DNA of 64,000 nucleotides from NCBI GenBank assembly GCA_017550525.1, contig JAFZOU010000092.1, positions 1 to 64,000 on the forward strand. The letters are read 5' to 3'. Below the pieces are notes generated by a model. The model was not told the origin of the DNA, did not search any database, and saw only the letters and a program-made list of their open reading frames with translations. Positions 46,952-56,584 of this stretch are shown here, piece after piece. Numbering within the stretch: the stretch's first letter is position 1; each line of letters opens with the position of its first letter. The DNA is from Bacteroidales bacterium (GTDB lineage: Bacteria; Bacteroidota; Bacteroidia; Bacteroidales; UBA932). The position numbers and the translations under genes are program-made.

Positions 46952-48853
46952 TTACCATTTATTTATTTCCTTGTCAAGCCATCTCAGGCGTTTTGTGTAA
47001 AAGTCTTTCAAATAAGCTATTTCCCCCTCATATGAGCCTGTGACAACCACCTGTGACCAAACATTGGTTCCCAGAATATTCCACCTCTTGAAATTATTGT
47101 ATGAAACCTCATCAAGGTAGGCGACTTTTTCATCAATGAAAGCCGGTATTGTCTGCAACTGGGGCTTTAGCTCGTTCCAGCGATCCTTTACCTTTTTGCG
47201 GAAATTGGGGTCCTGGAAAAGACGGTAATACCATCCCCAGCCATACCCCTGGAAACCGTAGTCCTTTACATAAAAACCTTCCGGACCGTTTCCGCCGGGG
47301 ATGTTTCCAAAGAAGCTGCAGTTGCCCATGGAAAGGTCGAAATCCCACACATGACAGAACTCCAGTTTTCCTCCCTTCTTTTTGGAGAAGAACGTACTTT
47401 TATGGAGATTCCCGTCAAAGTTTTTGGTGAGTTCCTGAATTATATAGTTGTCCACGAAGGATTTTATGTCAATGTAAGCGGCATATCCACGGTATGGATC
47501 GGCAAAATAGTCCGACTGCAGAGCCGTTTCAAAAGCCTGGAAGAAACCCTCAACCTCCATGCGCACTTCCGTGCTGGGGGTGTCAGGGTCCTTATATGTG
47601 AGAGGTACGGACATTGATGTCCAGAAATTGTACGGCTCATCGGGATAGCACTCAAGCTCAAGATACACGTCCCCGGCGTCCGGGTTTATATTCACTTTAC
47701 TCTTGCCAACTTCCTTGTGTTCCCCAAAATCGTATACCCCCATATACAGATTATTGAAATACAGTTCTACAGGATAGAAGCTTGGAGTCCACGAAAAACC
47801 GCATATTCGGGAGAGTTCAAAGGCAACGGCATTGCGCAGAAGAGATTTGTCATTGTAATTGGCAAGGACTATCCAGTCTTTGTCAGACTTGAGGCCAAGT
47901 ACTTCTGACTTTTCATCAAGTTTGATGCGATATGGTTTTTTGGGGAAATAGGACCAGGTAGAGTTACCCCTTCCCCTGATTTTCATCCGTGATTGAAAAC
48001 AAGTTATGTCAGAGTGCTCCCTGAGCGGATCTTCCACCCTGATTGATCCGGGAATGTAATTCACCTTATCATTTACGGGCCGATTATTATCCGTAGTGAT
48101 ATAAACGGAAGGGAATTTCCCATAGCATTCCAGCGTGACGGTATAAGACACGGAAGTACCGTCAAACAGCTTAACGTCATAAACTACAGGCTGTGAAAAA
48201 TCCTGAACAGACTCTCCGCTGATCTGCAGCTCTCCATTTACCGATACACTGCTGGCGCTTATCTCAAAACGAGGGCGGAAAAGAAGATTGTCAAAGAATT
48301 GCGGCCGTGTACCCTTGATTTCCTCATTTGCAATGGTACATATAATATCCTTTGAAAGGTTTCTGTTGTCGGATGAAAGGATGGAGAAGGACTTGAAAAC
48401 CTCTTTAGGGTTGCCGCCGCGGGTTATTACAGAACCGTTGCAGAGATAGATTTTGATACAATCCTTATTATACCAGATACAGATAGGATATGATTCAGAA
48501 TCCTCCGCAGTCTCAAAATACAGGCCTGTCCTTACAAGGTTATTGAGCCATGTCCCGCTGTTTTTATCCCGGGTAATCTTAGGCTCATCGAAAATGTTTC
48601 CGTCAATGGTCTTTACTTCGTCGTAGGGGATATTTACAACTGTCCCGTCCTCGAAGAAAACAGCAAGGTAATCACCGAAGTCTTCGGCTTTCTCATACCA
48701 GAGTCCGCCTTGGACCGCGTCAATCAGTTTTGTATAATTATATGGTCTTGCAGAAGGATTGCGACCACTGTCCAATTCATCTTTCCTGACACATGATAGC
48801 GCCGCAAGAACCGATAATAAAACTGTCAGTATTTTACGAACAGTACGAAGCAT
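46952..48853 (-). CDS. CotH-type kinase domain lipoprotein with extra N-terminal domains (PUL2)
   Basis: 633 residues from the ATG at 48853; a 14-codon extension overlaps the upstream hairpin. Lipobox ALSC (Cys21). Residues about 40-260 form beta-rich modules (WYEKAEDFGDYLAVFFEDGTVVNIPYDEVK and a cadherin/Ig-like strand set). The CotH domain (about 265-633) has KIRGRGNSTWSYFPKKPYRIKLDEKSEVLG, DWIVLANYNDKSLLRNAVAFELS, SFVDNYIIQELTKNFDGN and FCHVWDFDLSMGNCSF, so the metal-binding aspartates are kept. Its C-terminal half is clearly homologous to the PUL1 CotH gene. Each PUL in this window thus carries one exported kinase-like protein. Substrate unknown. Confidence 0.82.
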   Translation of the reverse strand: MLRTVRKILTVLLSVLAALSCVRKDELDSGRNPSARPYNYTKLIDAVQGGLWYEKAEDFGDYLAVFFEDGTVVNIPYDEVKTIDGNIFDEPKITRDKNSGTWLNNLVRTGLYFETAEDSESYPICIWYNKDCIKIYLCNGSVITRGGNPKEVFKSFSILSSDNRNLSKDIICTIANEEIKGTRPQFFDNLLFRPRFEISASSVSVNGELQISGESVQDFSQPVVYDVKLFDGTSVSYTVTLECYGKFPSVYITTDNNRPVNDKVNYIPGSIRVEDPLREHSDITCFQSRMKIRGRGNSTWSYFPKKPYRIKLDEKSEVLGLKSDKDWIVLANYNDKSLLRNAVAFELSRICGFSWTPSFYPVELYFNNLYMGVYDFGEHKEVGKSKVNINPDAGDVYLELECYPDEPYNFWTSMSVPLTYKDPDTPSTEVRMEVEGFFQAFETALQSDYFADPYRGYAAYIDIKSFVDNYIIQELTKNFDGNLHKSTFFSKKKGGKLEFCHVWDFDLSMGNCSFFGNIPGGNGPEGFYVKDYGFQGYGWGWYYRLFQDPNFRKKVKDRWNELKPQLQTIPAFIDEKVAYLDEVSYNNFKRWNILGTNVWSQVVVTGSYEGEIAYLKDFYTKRLRWLDKEINKW

Positions 48854-48864
48854 AAATATAAAAA

Positions 48865-48896
48865 GTTGCGCAGACGCGCGTATGCGCCTGCGCAAC
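48865..48896 (-). terminator. Intercistronic hairpin (terminator or attenuator) before the CotH-like gene
   Basis: GTTGCGCAG (48865-48873) pairs with CTGCGCAAC (48888-48896), and on the minus strand it is followed by TTTTTATA. It lies between the DUF4185 fusion gene stop and the next ATG, 11 bp before it, so it should reduce read-through into the CotH-GH116 part. Confidence 0.65.
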
Positions 48897-48910
48897 TTTC
48901 CTGATAGTTT

Positions 48911-51208
48911 CTAGAGGATTGAGCCCACAAAGATTACAGACCCATCTTCTTCAACCTTAAGTACCGAGATGCTTCCGAGAACACCGGTATCTTCATCCTT
49001 GGTGAGGAGTTTGGCGCCGGACCAGTTCCACTTACCATCGGCATCGGGACCCTTGGAATCACGATAAACGATTCCCTCAGCGGCATCGGCACGATAGAAC
49101 AGCTGGTATACCTCAAACTTGGGATTCCAGATAAGGTCATAGGTTCCGCGGTCTCCCATAAGGAGATGCTGGTTGAACCTGATTGCCCATTCTCCACCAC
49201 CGTCTGTCCAGCCGGGGTTCTTGAAATAGTCATAGGCATCGGGGTCTGTGACATCCTTGCCATCTGCAACGCGGGCGGCATAAGATTTACCCCACAGCCA
49301 GTTGTCACGTCCTGCATGTGAACCAATCATATAGGTATAACCATCACGGTTTACGAATGCAGCGCTGGAGAATTTTCCGTCATTATTGGCTGCCCAGGCA
49401 CTTGCTGCCCAGGTTTTAGCAGCAGCTTCCCAGGTTTTGCCATTGTCTTCGGAAACTACGAAGCCCGATTTGTCAGTTTTCCAGTTGAGCGTGAAGTTGG
49501 GATCGAAATCAGTCATACCGTAATAGTGCATGTATGTCTTTCCATCCATGACAAAGACGTCATCAGGGACTACGGCTATTTCACCTTCCTCTACAGGGAG
49601 GATCTCAGAAATGGCACCTTCGCTCTTGTAGAACTTGCTGATTTGGATTGATGCGGGATCCGTAGACTCTGTCTCTGCCACTGCGGTAGGAACAAGGGCT
49701 CCGTTTATCACAACGTCAGAGAAGGCGAGTTTGACCTTATTGTCAGTATCCATCCAGGCCACAATCTTGCCAAGGCCGTCAACCTGATCATAGGTTGCAT
49801 TGGTAATTGATCCAAGGATTGTTGCTTCCTTGGGAGCAGTTGAGATGCCGCGGATGTCAAGCTCCTTGGGATAAACCACCACATTGTCATATTCTGACCA
49901 GCAGGGAAGGGCGTTGGGATCTCCCCACATGCCAAGGTGTACGAAGCCCCATGCCTGGGTAGGATAGTTGGTATCATCAAATACGTAGTGATGCCACTGT
50001 TCATCGTTGAAGAACCATCTGCCGTTCTCTACAACATCTTCAGGTGAAGGAGCCTTTGCGCCTCCGGTAACTTCCCTGTACCAGCAACCTAAATCGTCAT
50101 TGAAGGAGAATCCGGAATAGAAATCTTTATTGCTGTCTTTTGATACACGGGCGTCGAATTCAATAACCCACCAGCCAGCGCCAACCTCCGTAGTTTCCCT
50201 ATAGACTACGGCCTGCTGAAGGTTTGTCATACCATCCGGGCTGGTCCTTTCCATACGGAGAGCCTTCGGGGAATTATATCCATCGATTATGGATTCATTG
50301 TGATTGAGATTTTCCCATTTCCATCCGTCTCTGGGGTAATCCTCAAATCCACCATCTCCGATAAGGTTGAAGTCGGCGGTCTCGAAAGAAGCCTTCATGA
50401 TGACAGCACCAACAACGTTTGTAGGATTGGGGTTGACGGGCTCGACCCAGTTAAATGAGCTGAATGTACCGAGGTCTGTAATGGCACCGCTCTTAAGCTC
50501 GGCACCGGAAACCTTTACATCGGCATGATAGTCATCCGCAGCAGTTAAGGAAACAGTATAACTGGAAACGTTTCCAGGTAATACGGCAGCATAATTAACG
50601 CCCTTGATGTCGGTGCCGGTAATTGTGACCTTATTTGCACCTTCACCCACTTTCTCGCATTTGGGAGTGGCGGCAAGTTCAAGGTTGCAGGTACCGGTAA
50701 GGGACTCGTTACCGTCGGCAAAGATAGTTACAGAAACGATTTTCTTATCTGCAGCAATGTTCATCTTCAGAATTGCCGGCATAAAGGAGAATTTCAGTTC
50801 TTCCGTTGCAGAAGCGGCATATGCAACCTGGAAGTTGGCGTTAGCTGCAATCTTTCCGGCGTCAGGACTCTGGGCGGAAGGAATTGTTACGGACACTTTA
50901 CCGGATGTGCGCTTGTATTCTGCGTTGTAAGGATAAAGAGCCGCGTATGCCTCTGCTTTTGCATTGGCCGTTCCCTTGATAGCTGTGGCGGAAGTTGCCG
51001 TGAACTTCTGATTGGCCTTACCATCAAAGATGGAGATGGACTCACCTGCGCTGAAGCCCAGATCCAGGCCATCAATTGATGCAGCCTTCACATTGAAGGT
51101 AATCTCCTGATAGTCCGGCGTGGCAGGAGTATTGTCGTTTGCCGGCTTTTGACAAGAGACCAGCGGGATGGCGATCGCCGCAAGGATGAAAAGTGTTCTT
51201 GTTTTCAT
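48911..51208 (-). CDS. Fimbrillin-like lipoprotein fused to a DUF4185 (GH183-type) domain
   Basis: 765 residues, lipobox LVSC (Cys19). Order: fimbrillin-like module (about 25-260, FSAGESISIFDGKANQKFTAT, YAALYPYNAEYKR), a jelly-roll-like carbohydrate-binding region (about 265-435, FNLIGDGGFEDYPRDGW, VIEFDARVSK), and a beta-propeller C-terminus (about 440-765) with DUF4185 features: VSEDNGKTW, FSSAAFVNRDGYTYMIGSHAGR, DPDAYDYFKNPGW. As I recall, DUF4185 proteins include endo-D-arabinanases, classed as GH183. This would be a surface-anchored endo-enzyme or binding protein. First gene of the PUL2 minus-strand arm, divergent from SusC. Confidence 0.75.
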   Translation of the reverse strand: MKTRTLFILAAIAIPLVSCQKPANDNTPATPDYQEITFNVKAASIDGLDLGFSAGESISIFDGKANQKFTATSATAIKGTANAKAEAYAALYPYNAEYKRTSGKVSVTIPSAQSPDAGKIAANANFQVAYAASATEELKFSFMPAILKMNIAADKKIVSVTIFADGNESLTGTCNLELAATPKCEKVGEGANKVTITGTDIKGVNYAAVLPGNVSSYTVSLTAADDYHADVKVSGAELKSGAITDLGTFSSFNWVEPVNPNPTNVVGAVIMKASFETADFNLIGDGGFEDYPRDGWKWENLNHNESIIDGYNSPKALRMERTSPDGMTNLQQAVVYRETTEVGAGWWVIEFDARVSKDSNKDFYSGFSFNDDLGCWYREVTGGAKAPSPEDVVENGRWFFNDEQWHHYVFDDTNYPTQAWGFVHLGMWGDPNALPCWSEYDNVVVYPKELDIRGISTAPKEATILGSITNATYDQVDGLGKIVAWMDTDNKVKLAFSDVVINGALVPTAVAETESTDPASIQISKFYKSEGAISEILPVEEGEIAVVPDDVFVMDGKTYMHYYGMTDFDPNFTLNWKTDKSGFVVSEDNGKTWEAAAKTWAASAWAANNDGKFSSAAFVNRDGYTYMIGSHAGRDNWLWGKSYAARVADGKDVTDPDAYDYFKNPGWTDGGGEWAIRFNQHLLMGDRGTYDLIWNPKFEVYQLFYRADAAEGIVYRDSKGPDADGKWNWSGAKLLTKDEDTGVLGSISVLKVEEDGSVIFVGSIL

Positions 51209-51287
51209 TTTTGTTAGTGTTAGAAATAATGAGTATTTGATTGATTTTCTTGTTTCAGTAGCACGTTAACAGTATTCCAATTTTCCA

Positions 51288-51333
51288 CAAAGATATAGAA
51301 TCAAAATCAGATTGCAAAATCATTTTAGCAAAA
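51288..51333 (-). promoter_or_regulatory. Promoter of the PUL2 minus arm with TGCTAAA motif
   Basis: Complement: TATCTTTG (51288-51295) and TTTG (51315-51318) spaced by 19 bp, a full Bacteroidota promoter. TTTTGCTAAAA (complement of 51323-51333) directly overlaps its upstream edge and lies in an imperfect inverted repeat (GCAAAATC-ATTTTAGC, 51314-51329). The remaining 51,334-51,465 is AT-rich without a gene. Confidence 0.6.
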
Positions 51334-51465
51334 CTTATATGCACATTATTTATTTTTTCTGACAAATTGCGGTTTCCAAAGCTTTAAAAAACGCCTCCAA
51401 GAATCCTTTAAACGATGGGTTTTTATTGTTTTTCGATATAAAAACTAATAAATAAAAATTATTTC

Positions 51466-51497
51466 TTTGCTTTTGCTAAAACGTTTATATATCTTTG
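51466..51497 (+). promoter_or_regulatory. Promoter of PUL2 susC with candidate LacI operator
   Basis: TTTG (51466-51469) and TATCTTTG (51490-51497) are 20 bp apart. The spacer contains TGCTAAAACGTTTATA (51474-51489) whose core AAACGTTT is a perfect CG-centred palindrome, the classic form of LacI-family operators. Confidence 0.65.
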
Positions 51498-51537
51498 TTG
51501 AAATTCTTATCGGCATGAATTACAAACATTTGTTAGT

Positions 51538-54500
51538 ATGAAAAGATTTAAGACGATTACATCAGTACTGTTGACTTTTGCCTGCTGTCTGTCGCTCGTC
51601 GCCCAGAACTCCAGCAGAAAAACGGTAACGGTCACAGGACATGTCTATGACGCCGTAAGCAAGGAACCGCTTGAAGGTGTGGCGGTTATGCAGAAGGCCA
51701 CCAACATCGGAACCATAACCGACGCCTTCGGTTATTTCGTCCTTGGTGTGAACAACGAGGAATGTGAGTTAGTCACATCTTCTATCGGCTTCAAGGAGCA
51801 GGTGATCAAGGTCTCCAAGCGCAAAGTCATAGACATCTTTCTTGAAGAGGATACCGCTTCCCTTGAAGACGCTGTAGTAATCGGCTATGGAACGCAGAAG
51901 AAGGCTACAATCACCGGAGCCCTTACCACGGTGGACGCAAAAGAGCTCAGACATCAGGCAACGCCCAATCTTTCCAACGCCCTGGGCGGCGTTGTCCCAG
52001 GACTAGTCTCCCGCCAGACAAGCGGAGAACCCGGATATGACGGCGCCACGCTTCTTATCCGCGGTCTTGGAACCTGGCTTTCCGCCTCGCCCCTTGTTCT
52101 TGTAGATGGTGTCCAGCGAGACATCAATCTTGTGGATGCAAGCGACATTGAATCTTTCTCCGTCCTCAAGGACGCCTCTGCAACGGCTGTATATGGTATG
52201 CGCGGTGCTAACGGCGTTATCCTTATCAACACAAGGAAAGGAAGCATGGGTAAGCCCAAGATCACACTTAGGCTTGAGGCTACAAACCTTCACGGACTCA
52301 GATTTGACAATTTCATCAATGCCGGAGATTTTGCCACCCTCATGAACGAGGCCTGCGCCACGGACGGCAACATCATTCCGTGGTCAGACGAAGAAATAGA
52401 GTCTTTCCGTGACGGCTCAGACCCTTACATGTATCCAAACAACGACTGGACCAATATGATTCTGAAAAAGAATGCGTTCCAGACCATGAACAATCTCTCA
52501 GTCTCCGGAGGTAATGAAGTGGTAAGATACTATGTAAACTTTGGTTTCTCCTCCCAGGACGGTCTGCTCAAGGAAGACCCTCAATACAACTACAGGACAA
52601 ACTCCCTTTCCCAGCGATACTTCTTCCGCTCCAACGTAGACATCAACGTAACAAGGGACATCTCCCTTGCCCTGGGCCTGTCCCAGATAATGGAGCACAG
52701 GATTTATCCCGGAACCCCGGCCGGAGACATCTTCAATTCACTTAAGATTACTTCCCCCCTTGCATATCCCGTTGTAAACCCGGACGGATCACTGGGAGGA
52801 CGTGCCACCTCATATGAGCAGAGATCTCCCTGGAGCCTTGCCACCAACAACGGTTATGCCGATCAATTCCGTGTCACCACCCAGGCAAACGCCAGCCTCA
52901 ACTGGGATCTCAGCAGGCTCATAACTTCCGGCCTGTCCCTGAATGCAAACCTGTCATTTGACTACTATAATTATAATGAGGCCTTCCGCCGCAAGGTCCC
53001 GGACACCAAACAGTTCCTGGGATATGACACTGTCACCGGAGAAGGGAAATACAATATCATCTTTGAGGAGCAGCCCATGTCCTTCAGCTTCTCCCAGGTT
53101 TCAAACAGGGCTATCTACTACGACGTAAGGCTTAATTACAACAGGACATTCAACAAGCATTCCGTAGGAGCGCTTGCCATGTTCAACCGCCGTGATTACG
53201 TGGATCTTACCGCCGGCAATTCCACCGCCCGTCTCCCTTACCGCCGCCAGGGATTCGCAGGACGTCTCAACTATTCATACGACATGAGATACCTGATAGA
53301 GTTCAACTGCGGATACAATGGTTCAGAGAACTTCGCAAAGGGCCTGCGTTACGGTTTCTTCCCGGCCATCTCTGCCGGTTGGGTGCCCTCCAGAGAAAAA
53401 TTCTGGGGCGCCAACAACCCGGTGAACCACCTGAAGATCAGAGGTTCCTACGGTCTTGTGGGCAATGACGCCAACTCCGCAGAGCGCTTCTACTACATGT
53501 CAACGGTCAACATGCACGCCAACCCGTATCTCCTCGGCAACAGCCAGACACCAACCGGAGGAACGGCAGAGCTTTCAATGGGTTCTCCCAAAGCCACATG
53601 GGAGGTTTCCCGCAAGGCCGATGTTGGATTCGACCTTGAAATGTTCAAGGGCAAGCTCAAATTAAGCGCCGACTACTTCTATGAGTATCGTGACAATATC
53701 CTCATCAAGAGAGCCCAGATCCCAAATATCCTTGGTGCACAGTGGGGCGATACCCCGTGGGCTAATATCGGCATTATGGAAAACCGCGGATTCGATGCCA
53801 ACATCGAGTTCTCAAACACCACCGCCGGCGGTTTCTATTACAACCTGCGCGCCAATATGACCTTCGCCCGCAACAAGGTCATTGAGGACGACACAGCATA
53901 CCATACCTGGTCTTATCAGGACACCCGCGGGCGCTCTACCGGCATGATTTACGGTCTTACCGCCATCGGCCTTTTCCAAACCCAGGAAGAAGTTGACAAT
54001 GCCCCAAAGCAGGAACTTGACGACAGCTACGGCGTAGGTGATATCAGGTATGCCGATCTAAACGGCGACAACGTCATCAATGCATATGACTACAGCTTTA
54101 TCGGCCTTGGACGTATTCCTGAAATCATGTACGGATTTGGCATGACGTTCGCCTACAAGGGTTTTGACCTTACCCTCAACTTTACGGGCGCCGGCAACAC
54201 CAACATCCTGCTTGATAGCACGGGAATGTGGCCGTTCTCCCTTGCCTATCCTTCATACAATATCTACCACGAGTATTTTGACAACCGCTTCATTCCCGGA
54301 GCCGACAACACCAATGCGAAGTACCCGGTGGCGCACTCCAACAAGAGCACCAACAACTTTACGGTCAACACCCTGTACATGCGCGACGCATCATACCTGA
54401 AGCTCAAGACCGCCGAATTAGGCTACAATTTCAGCAAGAAGGTCTGCAGCAAGATCCGCGCTGAGAGCCTGCGTATTTTCATTAATGGAAATAACATCTT

Positions 54501-54606
54501 CTGCATTGACAAAATCAAAATCATAGATCCCGAATTCGGTCATTTAGGCGTAGCCGCCTACCCCACACAGAGAGCACTGACCGTCGGGGTGCAGCTTGGA
54601 TTCTAA
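51538..54606 (+). CDS. SusC/RagA-family TonB-dependent transporter (PUL2)
   Basis: 1,022 residues, signal peptide MKRFKTITSVLLTFACCLSLVAQ. Carboxypeptidase-regulatory-like domain (about 28-110, VTGHVYDAVSKEPLEGVAVM), TonB-box-like LEDAVVIGYGTQKK, plug with FSVLKDASATAVYGMRGANGVILINTRKG, and a barrel ending RALTVGVQLGF. It imports the oligosaccharides of PUL2. SusD follows after 18 bp. This gene, with the divergent DUF4185 fusion, contains hardly any of the GGCCGAT motif that is common elsewhere in the window. Confidence 0.97.
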   Translation: MKRFKTITSVLLTFACCLSLVAQNSSRKTVTVTGHVYDAVSKEPLEGVAVMQKATNIGTITDAFGYFVLGVNNEECELVTSSIGFKEQVIKVSKRKVIDIFLEEDTASLEDAVVIGYGTQKKATITGALTTVDAKELRHQATPNLSNALGGVVPGLVSRQTSGEPGYDGATLLIRGLGTWLSASPLVLVDGVQRDINLVDASDIESFSVLKDASATAVYGMRGANGVILINTRKGSMGKPKITLRLEATNLHGLRFDNFINAGDFATLMNEACATDGNIIPWSDEEIESFRDGSDPYMYPNNDWTNMILKKNAFQTMNNLSVSGGNEVVRYYVNFGFSSQDGLLKEDPQYNYRTNSLSQRYFFRSNVDINVTRDISLALGLSQIMEHRIYPGTPAGDIFNSLKITSPLAYPVVNPDGSLGGRATSYEQRSPWSLATNNGYADQFRVTTQANASLNWDLSRLITSGLSLNANLSFDYYNYNEAFRRKVPDTKQFLGYDTVTGEGKYNIIFEEQPMSFSFSQVSNRAIYYDVRLNYNRTFNKHSVGALAMFNRRDYVDLTAGNSTARLPYRRQGFAGRLNYSYDMRYLIEFNCGYNGSENFAKGLRYGFFPAISAGWVPSREKFWGANNPVNHLKIRGSYGLVGNDANSAERFYYMSTVNMHANPYLLGNSQTPTGGTAELSMGSPKATWEVSRKADVGFDLEMFKGKLKLSADYFYEYRDNILIKRAQIPNILGAQWGDTPWANIGIMENRGFDANIEFSNTTAGGFYYNLRANMTFARNKVIEDDTAYHTWSYQDTRGRSTGMIYGLTAIGLFQTQEEVDNAPKQELDDSYGVGDIRYADLNGDNVINAYDYSFIGLGRIPEIMYGFGMTFAYKGFDLTLNFTGAGNTNILLDSTGMWPFSLAYPSYNIYHEYFDNRFIPGADNTNAKYPVAHSNKSTNNFTVNTLYMRDASYLKLKTAELGYNFSKKVCSKIRAESLRIFINGNNIFCIDKIKIIDPEFGHLGVAAYPTQRALTVGVQLGF

Positions 54607-54624
54607 TCTTTAAAACAGAGTATC

Positions 54625-56550
54625 ATGCGTAAAATATATATCCTTTCTGCAATAGTGATGGCAACGTTGGCAACGTGTGCCTGCGAAGATTTTCTTGACA
54701 AGAGCCCGGAAGAGAACCTTACGGTTGACGACATATTCTCCAACAGGGAATACACCAAGGACTTCCTCTCCCATGTCTATTCCTGGATTCCCACAGAGGC
54801 CAATATGGCCGATGACGGTGGTGCTTGGAGAGATCCCTTTGTGGCCGGATGCGATGAGATGGAATGCGCATTCGGCGGTGCATATGGCCACAACATCAAC
54901 AGCGGTGCCTGGAACCCCACCACAATTTCTAAGACCCAGGTCTGGGAAGAGTCCTACATGGCCCTCCGCAAGACCAACATGTTCCTGGAAAGAGTTGATG
55001 GTTCCCCCGCTTCAGAGGAGGAGATACGCCACTGGAAAGGCGAAGCTTATTTCCTGAGGGCATATTTCCATTTCCTTGCATTCAGGACCCACGGTCCCAT
55101 CATCCTTGCCGACCACTGCTATGACCCTTCCGAAGACCTTCTCAGCATCAGGCGGTCTTCTGTAGATGCCTGTGTGGATTTTATGATCCAGGACTGCAAG
55201 AGGGCAATAGAACTCCTATATGATGTCCGTGGAACTCAGGGTCAGATAGACAAATGGGTGGATTCCGACACCGGCCGTGCAACCAGACTTTCCGCCTACG
55301 GCCTTATGTCCCGTATCCTTCTCTATGCCGCCTCTCCACTTTACAATGGTAACGCCCAGCAGGCCAGCCTGGTGGACCCTGTCACCGGAGAGAATCTCAT
55401 CAGCCAAACCTATGATCCGGAGAAATGGAAACTTGCGGCCGATGCCGCCAGGGACTGCATTACGGCTTGTAAGGATGCCGGACGGTCACTGTTCAACAGG
55501 TATCCCACGAATCCCGTCAAGAACTACCAGAGCATCTTCACGGAATGCTGGAACGAGGAAATCCTGTGGGCAAAGAATATCGGCACATACGATCACTGGC
55601 TCAACTGCGCAGACCCCATTTCCTTCAATTGCTACTCTATTCTCAATCCTACCCAGAACCAGGTAGACGCCTATGAGACCGCTGAGGGTGTCAACCCCAT
55701 CACAGGCTACACCAAGGAAACCATAATGATAAATGGCAGCAATGTTGAGGTCCTCATGCCCATTATCAACCCCGAAGCCATCTATACTGAAACCGGATTT
55801 GCAGCTGCGGCCGATAATTCCGGCATGGACCGCTGGCCCGCTGGCGTGAGCAACATGTATGTGAATCGTGAACCCAGATTCTATGCTTCCATCAATTTCA
55901 ACGGTGCAAAATGGAAGTGGAATGCTCCCAACTACAATACCAACGACCCTCACTATCTGGAATTCTGGTACACTGGCGTGGACGGAAAGAATAATGCCGG
56001 CTCCGACTATTGCAAAACCGGATACCTCATGAAGAAACTGGTATCCCCGGACCGCATTCCCTGGAAGTATACTCCCCTCCTTCAGTGGGTTTACATCCGT
56101 CTTGGAGAAATCTATCTCAACCTGGCAGAAGCCGTCAATGAGTACAGCGGCCCCACCCAGGAGTGCTACGACGCCATCAATGCCATCCGTAACCGTGCCG
56201 GCCTTCCCAATCTTCCCACGGGCCTCTCAAAGGAGGAAATGCGTGACAGGATCAAGCACGAGCGCCGTATTGAGCTGGCCTTCGAGACACATCGATTCTT
56301 TGATGTCCGCCGCTGGCTTGATGCCGAGACATCGGAACGCCAACCCGTTTACTCCATGAATATCTACGCCGGCACCAATCTGCAGGATCCTGATTTCTAT
56401 AAGAGAATAAAAATTGAGGACCGCGTATTTGAGGCGCCCAAGCATTATTTCTTCCCCATAAGCCAGACTGAAATCAACAAGAACCAGAAAGGATATCTGG
56501 TCCAGAATCTGGGCTGGATAACTCAGAAAACGGAAGAAAATGAAGAGTAA
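54625..56550 (+). CDS. SusD/RagB-family glycan-binding lipoprotein (PUL2)
   Basis: 641 residues, lipobox TCAC (Cys20) followed by EDFLDKSPEENLTVDDIFSN, a typical SusD start. GEAYFLRAYFHFLAFRTHGPIIL is the TPR segment; the C-terminus has RLGEIYLNLAEAVNEYSGPTQECYDAINAIRNRAGLPNLP and RDRIKHERRIELAFETHRFFDVRRW. It is longer than the PUL1 SusD (543) and has inserted loops, suggesting a larger or different ligand. It is the surface lid of the SusC just upstream, and its transcript ends at a strong terminator. Confidence 0.97.
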   Translation: MRKIYILSAIVMATLATCACEDFLDKSPEENLTVDDIFSNREYTKDFLSHVYSWIPTEANMADDGGAWRDPFVAGCDEMECAFGGAYGHNINSGAWNPTTISKTQVWEESYMALRKTNMFLERVDGSPASEEEIRHWKGEAYFLRAYFHFLAFRTHGPIILADHCYDPSEDLLSIRRSSVDACVDFMIQDCKRAIELLYDVRGTQGQIDKWVDSDTGRATRLSAYGLMSRILLYAASPLYNGNAQQASLVDPVTGENLISQTYDPEKWKLAADAARDCITACKDAGRSLFNRYPTNPVKNYQSIFTECWNEEILWAKNIGTYDHWLNCADPISFNCYSILNPTQNQVDAYETAEGVNPITGYTKETIMINGSNVEVLMPIINPEAIYTETGFAAAADNSGMDRWPAGVSNMYVNREPRFYASINFNGAKWKWNAPNYNTNDPHYLEFWYTGVDGKNNAGSDYCKTGYLMKKLVSPDRIPWKYTPLLQWVYIRLGEIYLNLAEAVNEYSGPTQECYDAINAIRNRAGLPNLPTGLSKEEMRDRIKHERRIELAFETHRFFDVRRWLDAETSERQPVYSMNIYAGTNLQDPDFYKRIKIEDRVFEAPKHYFFPISQTEINKNQKGYLVQNLGWITQKTEENEE

Positions 56551-56555
56551 TGATT

Positions 56556-56581
56556 AAAGGGCCGTGAATCCACGGCCCTTT
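56556..56581. terminator. Bidirectional terminator between susD and the convergent GH172 gene
   Basis: AAAGGGCCGTG and CACGGCCCTTT form a perfect 11-bp stem with loop AATC, followed by T's on plus and preceded by A's. It serves both converging genes. Confidence 0.88.
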
Positions 56582-56584
56582 TTT

